From Akkermansiaceae bacterium (GTDB taxonomy: Bacteria; Verrucomicrobiota; Verrucomicrobiia; Verrucomicrobiales; Akkermansiaceae): a DNA stretch of 63,243 bases. Of this stretch, positions 17,671 through 26,393 are shown one piece after another (positions within the stretch are counted from its first letter, which is position 1; each line of letters opens with the position of its first letter). The DNA lies in contig CAIKHZ010000177.1 of NCBI GenBank assembly GCA_903827375.1, positions 1-63,243 on the forward strand, written 5' to 3'. Under the pieces are notes generated by a model. The model did not search any database. It saw only the letters and a program-made list of their open reading frames with translations, and was not told the origin of the DNA. The position numbers and the translations under genes are program-made.

Positions 17671-19074
17671 ATGAAGAAAGACGCCACCCGTTCAGCCTCC
17701 GAGGACAAGGGTGGCAGCCACCACAGTCTGCCGGAAACCTATCAAACGGTGAGTGTGCCACATGCCAAGGCCGGATTCTGGCGGCAATGGCGGGCGTTTT
17801 CAGGGCCGGCGATTCTCATCAGCGTGGGCTACATGGACCCTGGAAATTGGGGCACGGACCTTGCAGGTGGGGCACAGTTCAAATACGGCCTGCTCTGGGT
17901 CGTGGCACTGGCCAGCTTCATGGCGGTCATTCTCCAAATCCTTTCCGCCCGACTGGGGGTGGTTACAGGCAAGGATCTGGCGCAGTGCAGCCGCGACTTC
18001 TATCCGCGCTGGCTGCGCTGGCCTAACTGGTTAACCATGGAGCTTGCGGTGGTCGCCACGGATCTGGCGGAGTCGCTGGGCAGTGCGGTCGCATTGAACC
18101 TGCTCTTTCACATCCCGATGTCATGGGCGATAGTCATCACCGCGTTTGACGTGCTGTTACTGCTGTCGTTGCAGGGCATGGGCATGCGCATGATTGAAGC
18201 ACTCATCAGTGTTTTCGTCCTGACCATTGGTGTGTGCTATGGCATCGAGATCTTTGTCTTGCCACAAACCCAGCCCGGCTTCGGAGAAATGGCAGCTGCA
18301 CTCCTCAGCCCTGACCTCCGGCGAGCTGGAATGATGGTTGTGGCCGTCGGCATAATCGGCGCAACCGTCATGCCGCACAATCTCTACCTCCATTCCGCTC
18401 TCGTCCAGTCACGCAAATTCGGCAGAGATGACAACTCGATCCGAACCGCCATCAAGTTCAATACCGTGGATGCAATCGTAGCACTGACGATCGCGTTTTT
18501 TGTCAACGCGGCCATCCTTGTGCTCGCCGCAATGGTTTTTTACGGCAAGGAAAGCGTGGTCGTTGCCGGTGGGCAGGTGATTTCGTTCGCAGCGGAGAGC
18601 GATTGGATTCGCATCGCTCACCTGACGCTTGCACCACTGATAGGCACGGTGGCGGCGAGCACCTTGTTCGCGGTGGCCTTGTTAGCCAGTGGCCAGAGCA
18701 GCACCATTACTGGCACACTGGCGGGGCAGGTGGTCATGGAGGGATTCATGAACTGGCGCATGCGGCCGTGGTTGCGGCGGATGCTCTCACGTTTGTTAGC
18801 CGTGGTGCCCGCCATTATCATCATCAGCATTCGTGGCGGTGGAAGTGTCACCAATCTGGTGAATTTGAGCCAAGTGATTCTATGCCTCATTCTACCATTT
18901 GCGATGTTTCCGTTGCTGCACTTCACTTCCTCGCGCAAGATCATGGGCCAGTGGCGCAGCGGCTGGATCATGATGAGCCTTGGCTGGGCAAGTGCCATCG
19001 TCATCACCGTGATGGATATATACAGTCTGCCTGAATCCCTCTCTGAAGCTTGGCGCATCATCGTCGGCAAATGA
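17671..19074 (+). CDS. mntH: Nramp family divalent metal:proton symporter
   Basis: The 467-residue protein has about 11 hydrophobic segments and the two diagnostic Nramp metal-site motifs: GYMDPGNWGTDLAGG in TM1 (DPGN) and GATVMPHNLYLHSALV in TM6 (MPH). These ligands favour Mn2+ or other transition metals driven by protons. A TTG one codon earlier is possible, but ATG 17671 is preferred. Its stop overlaps the start of the following usp gene in an ATGA arrangement, so a Usp subunit is probably made in step with the transporter. In some bacteria the two are fused into one protein. Confidence 0.95.
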   Translation: MKKDATRSASEDKGGSHHSLPETYQTVSVPHAKAGFWRQWRAFSGPAILISVGYMDPGNWGTDLAGGAQFKYGLLWVVALASFMAVILQILSARLGVVTGKDLAQCSRDFYPRWLRWPNWLTMELAVVATDLAESLGSAVALNLLFHIPMSWAIVITAFDVLLLLSLQGMGMRMIEALISVFVLTIGVCYGIEIFVLPQTQPGFGEMAAALLSPDLRRAGMMVVAVGIIGATVMPHNLYLHSALVQSRKFGRDDNSIRTAIKFNTVDAIVALTIAFFVNAAILVLAAMVFYGKESVVVAGGQVISFAAESDWIRIAHLTLAPLIGTVAASTLFAVALLASGQSSTITGTLAGQVVMEGFMNWRMRPWLRRMLSRLLAVVPAIIIISIRGGGSVTNLVNLSQVILCLILPFAMFPLLHFTSSRKIMGQWRSGWIMMSLGWASAIVITVMDIYSLPESLSEAWRIIVGK

Positions 19075-19532
19075 AGCAAACCCATAAATCCGGAATAGAT
19101 CCCATGTATCAGAAAATCCTTGTTGCTCTCGAAAACGGCCCGGCGGATGAGACCATCCTGCCGCACGTCGCGCAACTGGCTCAGCACTTCGGCTCAACAC
19201 TCTTGCTCCTGCATGTTGCCGACGGCTGGGCGGCTCGCAACTATAACAAATTTGAACTTGCCGAGTCAGAGGAGATGAGAGGGGACCGGGCCTATTTAGA
19301 AGAGACGGCTTCCGCCCTGCGGGCCAAGAACCTGGTTGTCATCACCCAATTGGCACTCGGCAACCCACCGACTGAGATATTGAGAATAGCTGCGGAGGAG
19401 AAGTGTGATTTGATTGCAGTGACTAGTCATGGCCACCGCTTGTTTGGCGACCTTTTCCACGGCAGCACCATCACCCAAGTGCGCCACAATACGAATATCC
19501 CCCTGCTGGTTCTTCGTGCCAAGAAAATCTAA
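19071..19532 (+). CDS. universal stress protein, coupled to Nramp transporter
   Basis: The UspA-fold protein has MYQKILVALENGPADETILPHVAQL at the start of the domain and the ATP-site pattern TSHGHRLFGDLFHGSTITQVRH near the end. ATG 19071 overlaps the stop of the Nramp gene (ATGA), giving 153 residues. An internal ATG at 19104 would remove only a non-conserved 11-residue leader. Position and coupling suggest that it regulates or stabilises the metal transporter; this is inference from the gene pair. Confidence 0.9.
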   Translation: MKQTHKSGIDPMYQKILVALENGPADETILPHVAQLAQHFGSTLLLLHVADGWAARNYNKFELAESEEMRGDRAYLEETASALRAKNLVVITQLALGNPPTEILRIAAEEKCDLIAVTSHGHRLFGDLFHGSTITQVRHNTNIPLLVLRAKKI

Positions 19533-19831
19533 CAGACCTAACTGGCGGCACAAGGATATCCATGGCATTCTCTCTGCCTTCTTCCTGAACTTTCTCCTTG
19601 TCAGACCCTCTTCGGCGGTCCCAAATCGTTGCCGATGAACGGAAGGTCGCAGAGAAGTGCCTATCTGTCACCATTCCGATTTTTCAGCGAAATCACTCAC
19701 CTTTGCTGTTGCGCTTCTGGTAGCCACCTGATGCACAGGCGGCTCGGGTCGAACTTTCCGATTTGGCACTTGCTTCATTGCGGTGGTTCTTGCCACACTC
19801 CCGGCGCAACAAATCAAACAAAGACAAATCC
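19533..19831. other. intergenic region, no gene seen
   Basis: About 300 bp between the usp gene and fucosidase 2. No ORF with protein-like content and no clear hairpin terminator or good promoter pair were found. Confidence 0.4.
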
Positions 19832-21235
19832 ATGAAACGACCTAACGAAAAATTGGCGGCAATGATTTTGGCCGTGGCGGCCGCTCTGGCTTGCGCGGAA
19901 ACGGCGGCGGCGGCGGAGACGGCGGACCTGAGTGGGGTGCCCCAGCTCAAAGAAACGGCGGAACAGCGGGCCACCCGCATGCAGTGGTTCCACGACGCGA
20001 AATTCGGCATGTTCTTGCACTGGGGACCGGTGGCGCTTTCCGGCAAGGAACTCAGTTGGGGACGCTATGCCAACCGGCCCTGGGACATCAATGGCAAGAT
20101 GCTGCCCAGCGAGCCGGATTACGACTATGACCACCTCTATCAGAAATTTAACCCGGTCAAGTTCGATGCCGACGAGTGGGTGAAAATCGCCGAGGCTGCC
20201 GGTATGAAATACATGGTCATCATCTGCAAGCATCATGACGGGTTTTCGATGTTTGATTCGAAACTCACCGACTATGACATCATGGCCACGCCCTACGGCA
20301 AGGATATCATCAAGCAATTTGCCGACGCCTGTCACAAGGCGGGTATGCGCTTGGGCCTGTATTATTCCACACGCGATTGGTACAATCCGGACTACTTGGT
20401 GGGCGACAACCGCAAGTATGACAAGTGGTACCGCGGCCAGATTGAGGAATTGCTCAGCAACTATGGCAAGGTGGACGTGCTGTGGTTCGACCACGTCGGC
20501 GGCCAGAACTGGGGCTTGTGGAAGTTTGATGAATTGTTCTCGATGATGTACAAGCACCAGCCCTCAATGATTGTCAACAACCGGTCTGCCCGCTTTTGCG
20601 GTCCGCGCACTCCTGAGGACAAGGGGCCGCCCAGCCCGGAAATCAAAAAGATGACTGACGGGGACTTTGGGACGCCCGAGCAGGCGGTCGGCAACATGGA
20701 CCTCAAAAGCAGCTGGGAGTCGTGCATCACCTTGGTTGGCGGCCAATGGTCGTGGAAGCCTAACGGCCGTATGTTCAGCATGGACAAAACCCTGGAAACC
20801 CTCGTCAGTTGTGTTACCGGCGGCGGCAACCTATTGCTCAACATCGGCCCGATGCCCAACGGCGAAATTGAGGCCCGCCAAGTCTTGTTGCTCAAGCAAG
20901 TGGGCGAGTGGGTCAAGCCCCACGCGGAGGCGATTTACGCCACCCGTGGCGGGCCGTTCCGCAACGGCAAATGGGGCGGTGCGTCGCACCGCGGCAAAAC
21001 CATTTACGTGTTTGCCAAGGAGTGGAAAGGTGACACCCTCACTCTCGGCGCGTTGCCACAGAAAATCATTGTCGCCAAAAAACTCATCGACGGCAGCGAG
21101 GTCGCCTTCAAACAATCCGACACCGCCGTGGAACTCACGTTGAACCCAAGCCAACGCGTGCCATTCTACACAGTCATCGCCCTGACCCTCGATCAAGCCA
21201 TGGCAGACGGCGTCGTGGTCGATGGGGCCCGCTAG
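19832..21235 (+). CDS. secreted alpha-L-fucosidase, GH29 (second)
   Basis: The 467-residue product has a signal peptide (about 1-27, AAMILAVAAALACAETAAAA) and GH29 motifs: WFHDAKFGMFLHWGPVALSG, MVIICKHHDGFSMF, RLGLYYSTRDWYNPD, VDVLWFDHVGG with the nucleophile Asp at residue 220, and NLLLNIGPMPNGEIE. The C-terminal domain is shorter than in the first fucosidase, and the active-site neighbourhood differs (WFDHVGG against WWDTPHL), so the two probably prefer different fucosyl linkages. The annotated frame begins 23 codons upstream, but the internal ATG directly precedes a good signal peptide. Confidence 0.95.
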   Translation: MKRPNEKLAAMILAVAAALACAETAAAAETADLSGVPQLKETAEQRATRMQWFHDAKFGMFLHWGPVALSGKELSWGRYANRPWDINGKMLPSEPDYDYDHLYQKFNPVKFDADEWVKIAEAAGMKYMVIICKHHDGFSMFDSKLTDYDIMATPYGKDIIKQFADACHKAGMRLGLYYSTRDWYNPDYLVGDNRKYDKWYRGQIEELLSNYGKVDVLWFDHVGGQNWGLWKFDELFSMMYKHQPSMIVNNRSARFCGPRTPEDKGPPSPEIKKMTDGDFGTPEQAVGNMDLKSSWESCITLVGGQWSWKPNGRMFSMDKTLETLVSCVTGGGNLLLNIGPMPNGEIEARQVLLLKQVGEWVKPHAEAIYATRGGPFRNGKWGGASHRGKTIYVFAKEWKGDTLTLGALPQKIIVAKKLIDGSEVAFKQSDTAVELTLNPSQRVPFYTVIALTLDQAMADGVVVDGAR

Positions 21236-21315
21236 GCCATAAGCAAAAGGAGGGACAGCGTGGTTTTCATGGAATCGAGTGATTGGCTGGATGATGACAA
21301 ATTCATTTTGGAAGG

Positions 21316-22578
21316 TCATTCCGCCCCAACGCAAAACAGATGTTTTTCACCACGCAGGAGGAGCCGCCCCGCCACCGGCACCGGTGAGGCGATGATTTGT
21401 TCGCCCATGTCATTCTGCGAGAGGATTTCGAATGGATCGCCGAGCCGCGCGACAAAGACCATGCCGTCCTCACTCACCGCATAGAGTTTGCCATCGGCAA
21501 TCACTGGGGATGCATAGAATCCGCCGTTTTGCTTAGATAACTTGCCGCTCCACAAGGTCTTGCCCGACGCCGGGTCGATGCACTCCACTTGCCCGTGGTC
21601 ACGCAGCTGATAGATCCGGTTTTTGAAAACGGCAGGAGTTGGCACAAAGGAACCGGTATCCTCCCGTTGCCAAATCCGTTGGTTTGCGGTGACGTCGCCG
21701 CTGCCGCCAAGGCGGATGCCATGCAAGCGGTTGCCTCGTCCGTAAGGAACGATCGCGATGCCGTCGGCCACAACTGGTGAGGCAACGGCGGGCCAGTTGT
21801 CGGTGGAATCCGGGTTGAAGTTGCCGCAGTCCCATAACAATTTGCCGTCCACTGCGGCATGTGCGGTCAAGTGCTGGCCACCCCAGACAAGGAGGGCCTC
21901 GCGTCCCTCATGGCTGATGAGCAGCGGTGTGGCGTAACAATGGTCACCTTCGGTTGGCGTCTTGTAATTGCGGGCAATTTTCCAGTGCAGATCGCCTGTG
22001 GTTTTGTCGAATGCAGCGAGGTATGACTCGCCATGATGGAGCACCGCCACGACAACGTCAGTGGTGGTGAGCACCGGAGAGATGCAGGCGTCCCAGAACA
22101 GGTCCAGCTTGCCGAAGCGCTCCTGCAGGTTGGTTTTCCAGCGCAGTTTGCCGTCGAGTTCCAGAGCTGCGAGGGTAGTGCTTTTGAAACAGACAAAAAG
22201 CCCGTGGCCATCGGTGGTGGGTGACGGGTTGCTGCTGGATCCGTTGCCATGTTTGCCGGCAATGCCCTTGCCAAGGGTTGTTTGCCAGAGCTGTTTGCCA
22301 CTCCAGTCCAAAGCCAGCAGGGCATCCTCTCCGCCGACCGGAGCGGTCAGGTAAATGCGTTTGTCCCAGACAATAGGCGTGGAGCAGCCCTTGCCCGGGA
22401 GGGGCAGCTTCCACAGCAGGCCGCTGTTAGCATCCCATTTTAGCGGGTAACTGCCGGATTGGGCACAGCCTTCATCTGAGGGGCCTCGCCAGTGCGGCCA
22501 ATTGTCGGTTTGCTCGGCAAGCGTCGCGGCGGTACTAACAAGCAACACTGCCGTTGGCAGCAGGACGCGAGTCCACAT
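21316..22578 (-). CDS. secreted PQQ-like beta-propeller protein
   Basis: The 420-residue product (ATG 22578) has a signal peptide (MWTRVLLPTAVLLVSTAATLA) followed by NWPHWRGPSDEG, the entry motif of the outer-membrane/periplasmic PQQ-like repeat proteins common in Planctomycetes and Verrucomicrobia. Repeated blades with G-K-x-L-W patterns follow (ALDWSGKQLWQT, LELDGKLRWKT, TGDLHWKI, VDGKLLWD, ASGKTLWSG). No quinone-binding or catalytic residues can be assigned; such proteins are usually structural or scaffold-like. It is convergent with fucosidase 2 across 80 bp. Confidence 0.88.
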   Translation of the reverse strand: MWTRVLLPTAVLLVSTAATLAEQTDNWPHWRGPSDEGCAQSGSYPLKWDANSGLLWKLPLPGKGCSTPIVWDKRIYLTAPVGGEDALLALDWSGKQLWQTTLGKGIAGKHGNGSSSNPSPTTDGHGLFVCFKSTTLAALELDGKLRWKTNLQERFGKLDLFWDACISPVLTTTDVVVAVLHHGESYLAAFDKTTGDLHWKIARNYKTPTEGDHCYATPLLISHEGREALLVWGGQHLTAHAAVDGKLLWDCGNFNPDSTDNWPAVASPVVADGIAIVPYGRGNRLHGIRLGGSGDVTANQRIWQREDTGSFVPTPAVFKNRIYQLRDHGQVECIDPASGKTLWSGKLSKQNGGFYASPVIADGKLYAVSEDGMVFVARLGDPFEILSQNDMGEQIIASPVPVAGRLLLRGEKHLFCVGAE

Positions 22579-22693
22579 GGCACAATCAGGCATCAGAGAG
22601 CAGCGCATGCCGGAGGTTGCAACAAAAGCGGCAGAGATTACCAGAGAATTGCGCCATGGTCTGTCAAACGACCTTGGACACCTGAGTTAGACG

Positions 22694-23551
22694 TCACAGG
22701 CGCCGGGCAGTGAGTGCTAGGAACAGTGGGAATTCCTGCGCGGCGCGGTGTTCTGCCTTGCTGAACGGGCCGCCGGTCTGTGAGCGGCGATGGCTGTAAA
22801 GTTCCTCACAAGCGGTGACAGCCAGGCCGCCTTGGCCGATGGCGCTGAGCAGTTCCGCCAGCGGCCGATGATGGAAACAGGTCTGCTCGCCAGTGGCTTT
22901 GCCCGGATGGGTGGTGATGGCAACCTCACCCGCAGTGGCATACGCATCCAGACGCCGGTACTGGATTTTTTGTTCCGCATCCCACCCCCAGTGGCTCTGC
23001 TTAGGAACCCGGAAACACGGGTGCATCAGCACCACCACCGCGCGCCCCCCGGGCTTGAGTGCTAGGGCCATGTTGGAAAAAAGCGCCGCGGCATCGGCCA
23101 CATCGTGCACCGCCATCACACAGGTGGCTGCGTCGTGGCTGCCATCCGCCCACGCTCCCGCTGCACAGGCATCTGCCGTGATGAGGCGCAGCCCCCGCTC
23201 CGCCCCATGGCGAACCTTGGCTGCCGCTATCAATTGCGGGCTGGCATCAATCCCGGTGATCTTGGAAATTCCCGCAGCCAATAATGGCTTGAAAAGCACG
23301 CCTTGGCCGCAGCACACGTCTATGACAGCCTCGCCGGGCTGCGGTGCTAACAGCCGAAGCGTGGCTGGCAAGATCACCTGTCGGTGGTAGTCCGAGCCGC
23401 TTTCACCCACCAGTTTGTCATACCACGCGGCCACCGGATCCCAGCCGTGCTCGCCTTGAGCGGCCCGCGCTTTGATCGGTGGCTTGCCGCCTGGTGCTTG
23501 TGGGCCGGGTTGGCGCGGGTTGTGAAAGTGGCGGCGTGGTGGCGGTGGCAT
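22694..23551 (-). CDS. class I SAM-dependent methyltransferase
   Basis: The 285-residue product has an N-terminal Pro/Arg-rich stretch (about 1-30), then a Rossmann methyltransferase core. Motif I is AVIDVCCGQGVLFKPLL (the usual GxGxG reads CCGQG), motif II is ITGIDASPQLI, an acidic LITADACA follows, and then a post-motif AALKPGG-like segment ALKPGGRAVVVLMHPCF. The substrate is unknown. The segment KIQYRRLDAYATAGEVAI after the HPCF motif resembles small-molecule methyltransferases. It lies between a propeller gene and an exonuclease gene without evident functional link. Confidence 0.85.
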   Translation of the reverse strand: MPPPPRRHFHNPRQPGPQAPGGKPPIKARAAQGEHGWDPVAAWYDKLVGESGSDYHRQVILPATLRLLAPQPGEAVIDVCCGQGVLFKPLLAAGISKITGIDASPQLIAAAKVRHGAERGLRLITADACAAGAWADGSHDAATCVMAVHDVADAAALFSNMALALKPGGRAVVVLMHPCFRVPKQSHWGWDAEQKIQYRRLDAYATAGEVAITTHPGKATGEQTCFHHRPLAELLSAIGQGGLAVTACEELYSHRRSQTGGPFSKAEHRAAQEFPLFLALTARRL

Positions 23552-23648
23552 GGGTGAAAGGCTATGCCGAAGATTGTGGGGACGGGAAGAGTTATCCAGG
23601 GATTTTCATTTCGGCTGGAAGTTTGAACCAGACGCCCCCCCTTGAAAA

Positions 23649-24293
23649 TTAGCGTTCTTTGGGCAAATCCCCGGTCAAATTTACCGGCGGCCGCGACTCC
23701 TGCAATGCATAGTGAACCTGAATCGCAGCGTACGCGTCATTGGCCGCATAAAGCAACTGGCGCTCGCTCAATTCCCTCGCGGCCCAGTTGGAGGTGGTCA
23801 CTGATTTGGATTTCGTCAGTTTGCGGTTGAACAACATGGCGATGGCCGACTTGGCACCCACAGCGTTGCGGTAGCCGAGTTTCTTGAATGAACGGTCTAA
23901 ATCAACAATGGCTGCTGGCCGCAAACCAAATCGGTTGGCAATCTGACGCAGGTCGCCGCTCAGACCGAATCCTATTTTCGCCAGTTCCGTGCTCCGCAGC
24001 AGATCGACGATGACCGGATGGGTGTCACCGAAACACGACTGGAAAATATAGGCTTTGTCCAAAGTGGCGAATTGCAGAACGTGCGGCCCCTCAGATTGCT
24101 CGCCTTTCTTGAAGGTGGGCTTCGATTCAGTGTCGAAGCCGACCGAACCGACGCGCATCAACTCTGCCGAGGCAAATCTGGCTTCGCTCAGGTTGGTCAC
24201 CACAAAGATTTTTTCCATGCCGAGCCCAGCAAAGACCTCCATTTCAGCGATGTCGGTCTTGGGCGGTGGCGTCGGGTGGGCGGACATTGGCAT
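23649..24293 (-). CDS. 3'-5' exonuclease, DEDDy (RNase D-like) family
   Basis: The 214-residue protein is one exonuclease domain with the DEDDy catalytic set: GFDTESKP (D, E), GFGLSGDLRQI (D) and LLYAANDAYAAIQV (Y-x3-D). HRDC domains of full RNase D are absent, so it belongs to the short single-domain group related to the WRN/RNase D exonuclease fold. It probably trims RNA or DNA 3' ends. Two in-frame ATGs lie at the start (24293 and 24287), with no evidence to choose between them. Confidence 0.9.
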   Translation of the reverse strand: MPMSAHPTPPPKTDIAEMEVFAGLGMEKIFVVTNLSEARFASAELMRVGSVGFDTESKPTFKKGEQSEGPHVLQFATLDKAYIFQSCFGDTHPVIVDLLRSTELAKIGFGLSGDLRQIANRFGLRPAAIVDLDRSFKKLGYRNAVGAKSAIAMLFNRKLTKSKSVTTSNWAARELSERQLLYAANDAYAAIQVHYALQESRPPVNLTGDLPKER

Positions 24294-24521
24294 GGATGAT
24301 TTGCATACGCGTATCGGCCCCTGCGTCTTTCCTCCACCTTAGCAAGCCCCAGACAGTTCTCCACAGAGCCTAGCCTTCGCACCCCTCCAACTCGGCCGAA
24401 CTCCTGCCCACCACGAGCGCCCTCAATCGCCGCAATAACTTTTTCGGATAAACGGGAGACTCCTCATATTTTGCTCACTCCGGCGCTTGCGTGGTGGCGC
24501 AGCTTGGGACAAGCTCGGCGG

Positions 24522-25205
24522 ATGAGCGACGTGATGATTGAAACGGTGGACTTACACCGCAGCTACAGGGTGGGCAATAAAGCCATTGAGGTGCTCCGGG
24601 GCATTGACTTGTGCGTTCGGCGCGGCGAACGCCTGTTTTTGTGCGGCCCCAGCGGTGCGGGCAAAACCACCTTGCTCTACACTCTCGCCGGTCTTGAACA
24701 CCCGGAGCGCGGCAGCGTTTGCATCGCCGGCACGGACCTTTATGCCCTTGGCCGCCGAGAACAAGCGCGCTTCCGCAACACCCTCATCGGCTACGTGTTC
24801 CAAAATTACCACCTGCTGCCCGAACTCACCGCCTTGGAAAACGTCGCCATCCCGGGTGCCATCGCCGGGCGCGATTCCACCGCTGCCGCCATGCACGCAC
24901 TCCAACGCGTCGGCTTGGCCGACCGCGCCGAGCACCTCCCCGCTGAACTTTCCGGAGGCGAACAGCAGCGCGTCGCCATCGCCAGAGCTATCGTTAACGA
25001 ACCCAAAGTGCTCTTCGCCGACGAGCCCACTGGCAATCTCGACTCCAAAAATAGCGGCGAAATTATGAAAATCCTTCTCGATCTCGCCACGGAACATGCC
25101 GTCACCTTGGTCGTCGTCACCCATGATCACCAACTCGCCAAGTCCGGCGACCGCACACTGATTATCCGGGATGGCTCAATCCACGCCCATGAATACGTTT
25201 CTTGA
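24522..25205 (+). CDS. ABC transporter ATP-binding protein, LolD-like
   Basis: The 227-residue ATPase has Walker [11 protein letters not shown]-loop [11 protein letters not shown], signature LSGGEQQR, Walker [13 protein letters not shown] and switch VVVTHD. The set [12 protein letters not shown] is typical of LolD/MacB-type ATPases acting on lipoproteins or peptides. No permease is adjacent. The MacB-type ATPase at about 1.5 kb is a second orphan of the same class. ATG 24522 is chosen; the upstream extension of the frame (from 24471) is not conserved in character. A TetR-type regulator follows 115 bp downstream. Confidence 0.9.
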   Translation: MSDVMIETVDLHRSYRVGNKAIEVLRGIDLCVRRGERLFLCGPSGAGKTTLLYTLAGLEHPERGSVCIAGTDLYALGRREQARFRNTLIGYVFQNYHLLPELTALENVAIPGAIAGRDSTAAAMHALQRVGLADRAEHLPAELSGGEQQRVAIARAIVNEPKVLFADEPTGNLDSKNSGEIMKILLDLATEHAVTLVVVTHDHQLAKSGDRTLIIRDGSIHAHEYVS

Positions 25206-25288
25206 AAAATTATATAAATCATCGTAAACTATTGATTTGGAGATCTATACGACGAAAAATCCGAATGGATTCAATCATTTGTTTGACA

Positions 25289-25298
25289 CGGGTACCCG
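25289..25298. promoter_or_regulatory. 10-bp palindrome next to a TTGACA box, possible TetR operator
   Basis: CGGGTACCCG is perfectly palindromic and directly follows TTGACA (25283-25288), 22 bp before the TetR-family start codon. That is where an autorepressor would bind. No good -10 box is seen at the right distance. Confidence 0.3.
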
Positions 25299-25320
25299 CC
25301 TAGCCAAACCTCCGCAGCGT

Positions 25321-26376
25321 ATGAAGCGAACGCTTGTTCCAAAAGAGGGTCCGAAGCTGCGCCTGATTGAGGCTGCAGAGCCGTTGTTTGCTGATTACGG
25401 CTTTGAAGTGGTATCCGTGAGGGACGTCACGCAGGCTGCGGCTGCGAACGTGGCTGCGGTAAACTACCATTTTGGCAGCCGTGAGGGACTCGTGGAGGTC
25501 GTGATGGCCCGCAATCTCGAGCCGATCCAAGAGCGGCGATTGGCTCGATTGGACGCAGCAGAAGGGCGATGGGCGAATCAAGCGGTGCCGCTTGAGGAAG
25601 TGGTGGACGCCTTTGTGCAGCCGCTCGTCACCCGGGTGGAAAAAGGCCCACTCCCGGAAGAGTCATATTTTCGCCTTATCGGGCGGATTTTAGAGAGAGA
25701 GAGCATGGGCATGCCCTCCGAAATAGGGGGGGGAACAACCGATTTAAACGATCGATTCATGCGTTTGTTTTCCAAGATATTACCGATGGTCTCGGAGGAA
25801 GACCTGATGTGGCGGCTGCATTTTGTGACAGGGGCGATGATTCACCTGCTGACGCACGGGCATTTGATGCATGAGAGGACAAAGGGGGCAGGCAGCACGC
25901 CGGGCGTAGCGATTGCGAAGGAGCAGTTCCAGCGATTTGCGGTGGCCGGTATGCGCAATGGCATAACGAACCTGCCGACCTGTGACGAGGATGACGATTG
26001 CAGACCGCCGGCACAGGGCGAAGAGCAGGGGCTGGAGGATGATTACGAGGAGCTGCCACAGGGCGAGGAGCAGGGGCTGGAGGATGATCACGAGGAGCTG
26101 CCACAGGGCGAGGAGCAGGGGCTGGAGGATGATCACGAGGAGCTGCCACAGGGCGAGGATCAAGAGCTAGACGGCGGTCAAAAACTGCCGGCACAGGGCG
26201 AAGAGCAGGGGCTGGAGGACGATCACGACGAGCTGCCACAGGGCGAGGATCAGGGGCTGGGTGATGGTCACGAAGAACCGGCCCAGGGCGAGGAATCGGG
26301 GACTGAGCCAAAGCCGGAGAAGAAGCGTGTAAAAAAGAAGGTGGAGGATGATCCGCAGGTGATGTTTGAATTTTAG
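25321..26376 (+). CDS. TetR/AcrR regulator with acidic repeat tail
   Basis: The 351-residue product (ATG 25321) has an N-terminal TetR helix-turn-helix: LIEAAEPLFADYGFEVVSVRDVTQAAAANVAAVNYHFGSREGLVE at about residues 14-60. A helical ligand domain extends to about residue 215. The final 120 residues are unusual: about seven copies of a 15-residue acidic unit (PQGEEQGLEDDHEEL and variants), then a basic cluster KPEKKRVKKKV and the end DDPQVMFEF. The tail is unlike normal TetR proteins. The frame extends upstream to a TTG, but ATG 25321 gives the usual TetR start. It may control the ABC ATPase upstream. Confidence 0.88.
   Translation: MKRTLVPKEGPKLRLIEAAEPLFADYGFEVVSVRDVTQAAAANVAAVNYHFGSREGLVEVVMARNLEPIQERRLARLDAAEGRWANQAVPLEEVVDAFVQPLVTRVEKGPLPEESYFRLIGRILERESMGMPSEIGGGTTDLNDRFMRLFSKILPMVSEEDLMWRLHFVTGAMIHLLTHGHLMHERTKGAGSTPGVAIAKEQFQRFAVAGMRNGITNLPTCDEDDDCRPPAQGEEQGLEDDYEELPQGEEQGLEDDHEELPQGEEQGLEDDHEELPQGEDQELDGGQKLPAQGEEQGLEDDHDELPQGEDQGLGDGHEEPAQGEESGTEPKPEKKRVKKKVEDDPQVMFEF
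26007..26305 (+). repeat. 45-bp tandem repeat encoding acidic 15-mer
   Basis: About seven in-frame units near 45 bp each, the central ones almost identical at the DNA level (core GGCGAGGAGCAGGGGCTGGA). Near-identity of the units suggests recent expansion or homogenisation. Long antisense frames rich in Pro/Ala/Arg are by-products. Confidence 0.85.
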
Positions 26377-26393
26377 AAATTCGAACTCAGGAG

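Noticed and set aside
25757..26311. Antisense frame with repeated PRPVAAPRDHPPAP
   Set aside because: It is the 45-bp repeat of the TetR tail read on the other strand.
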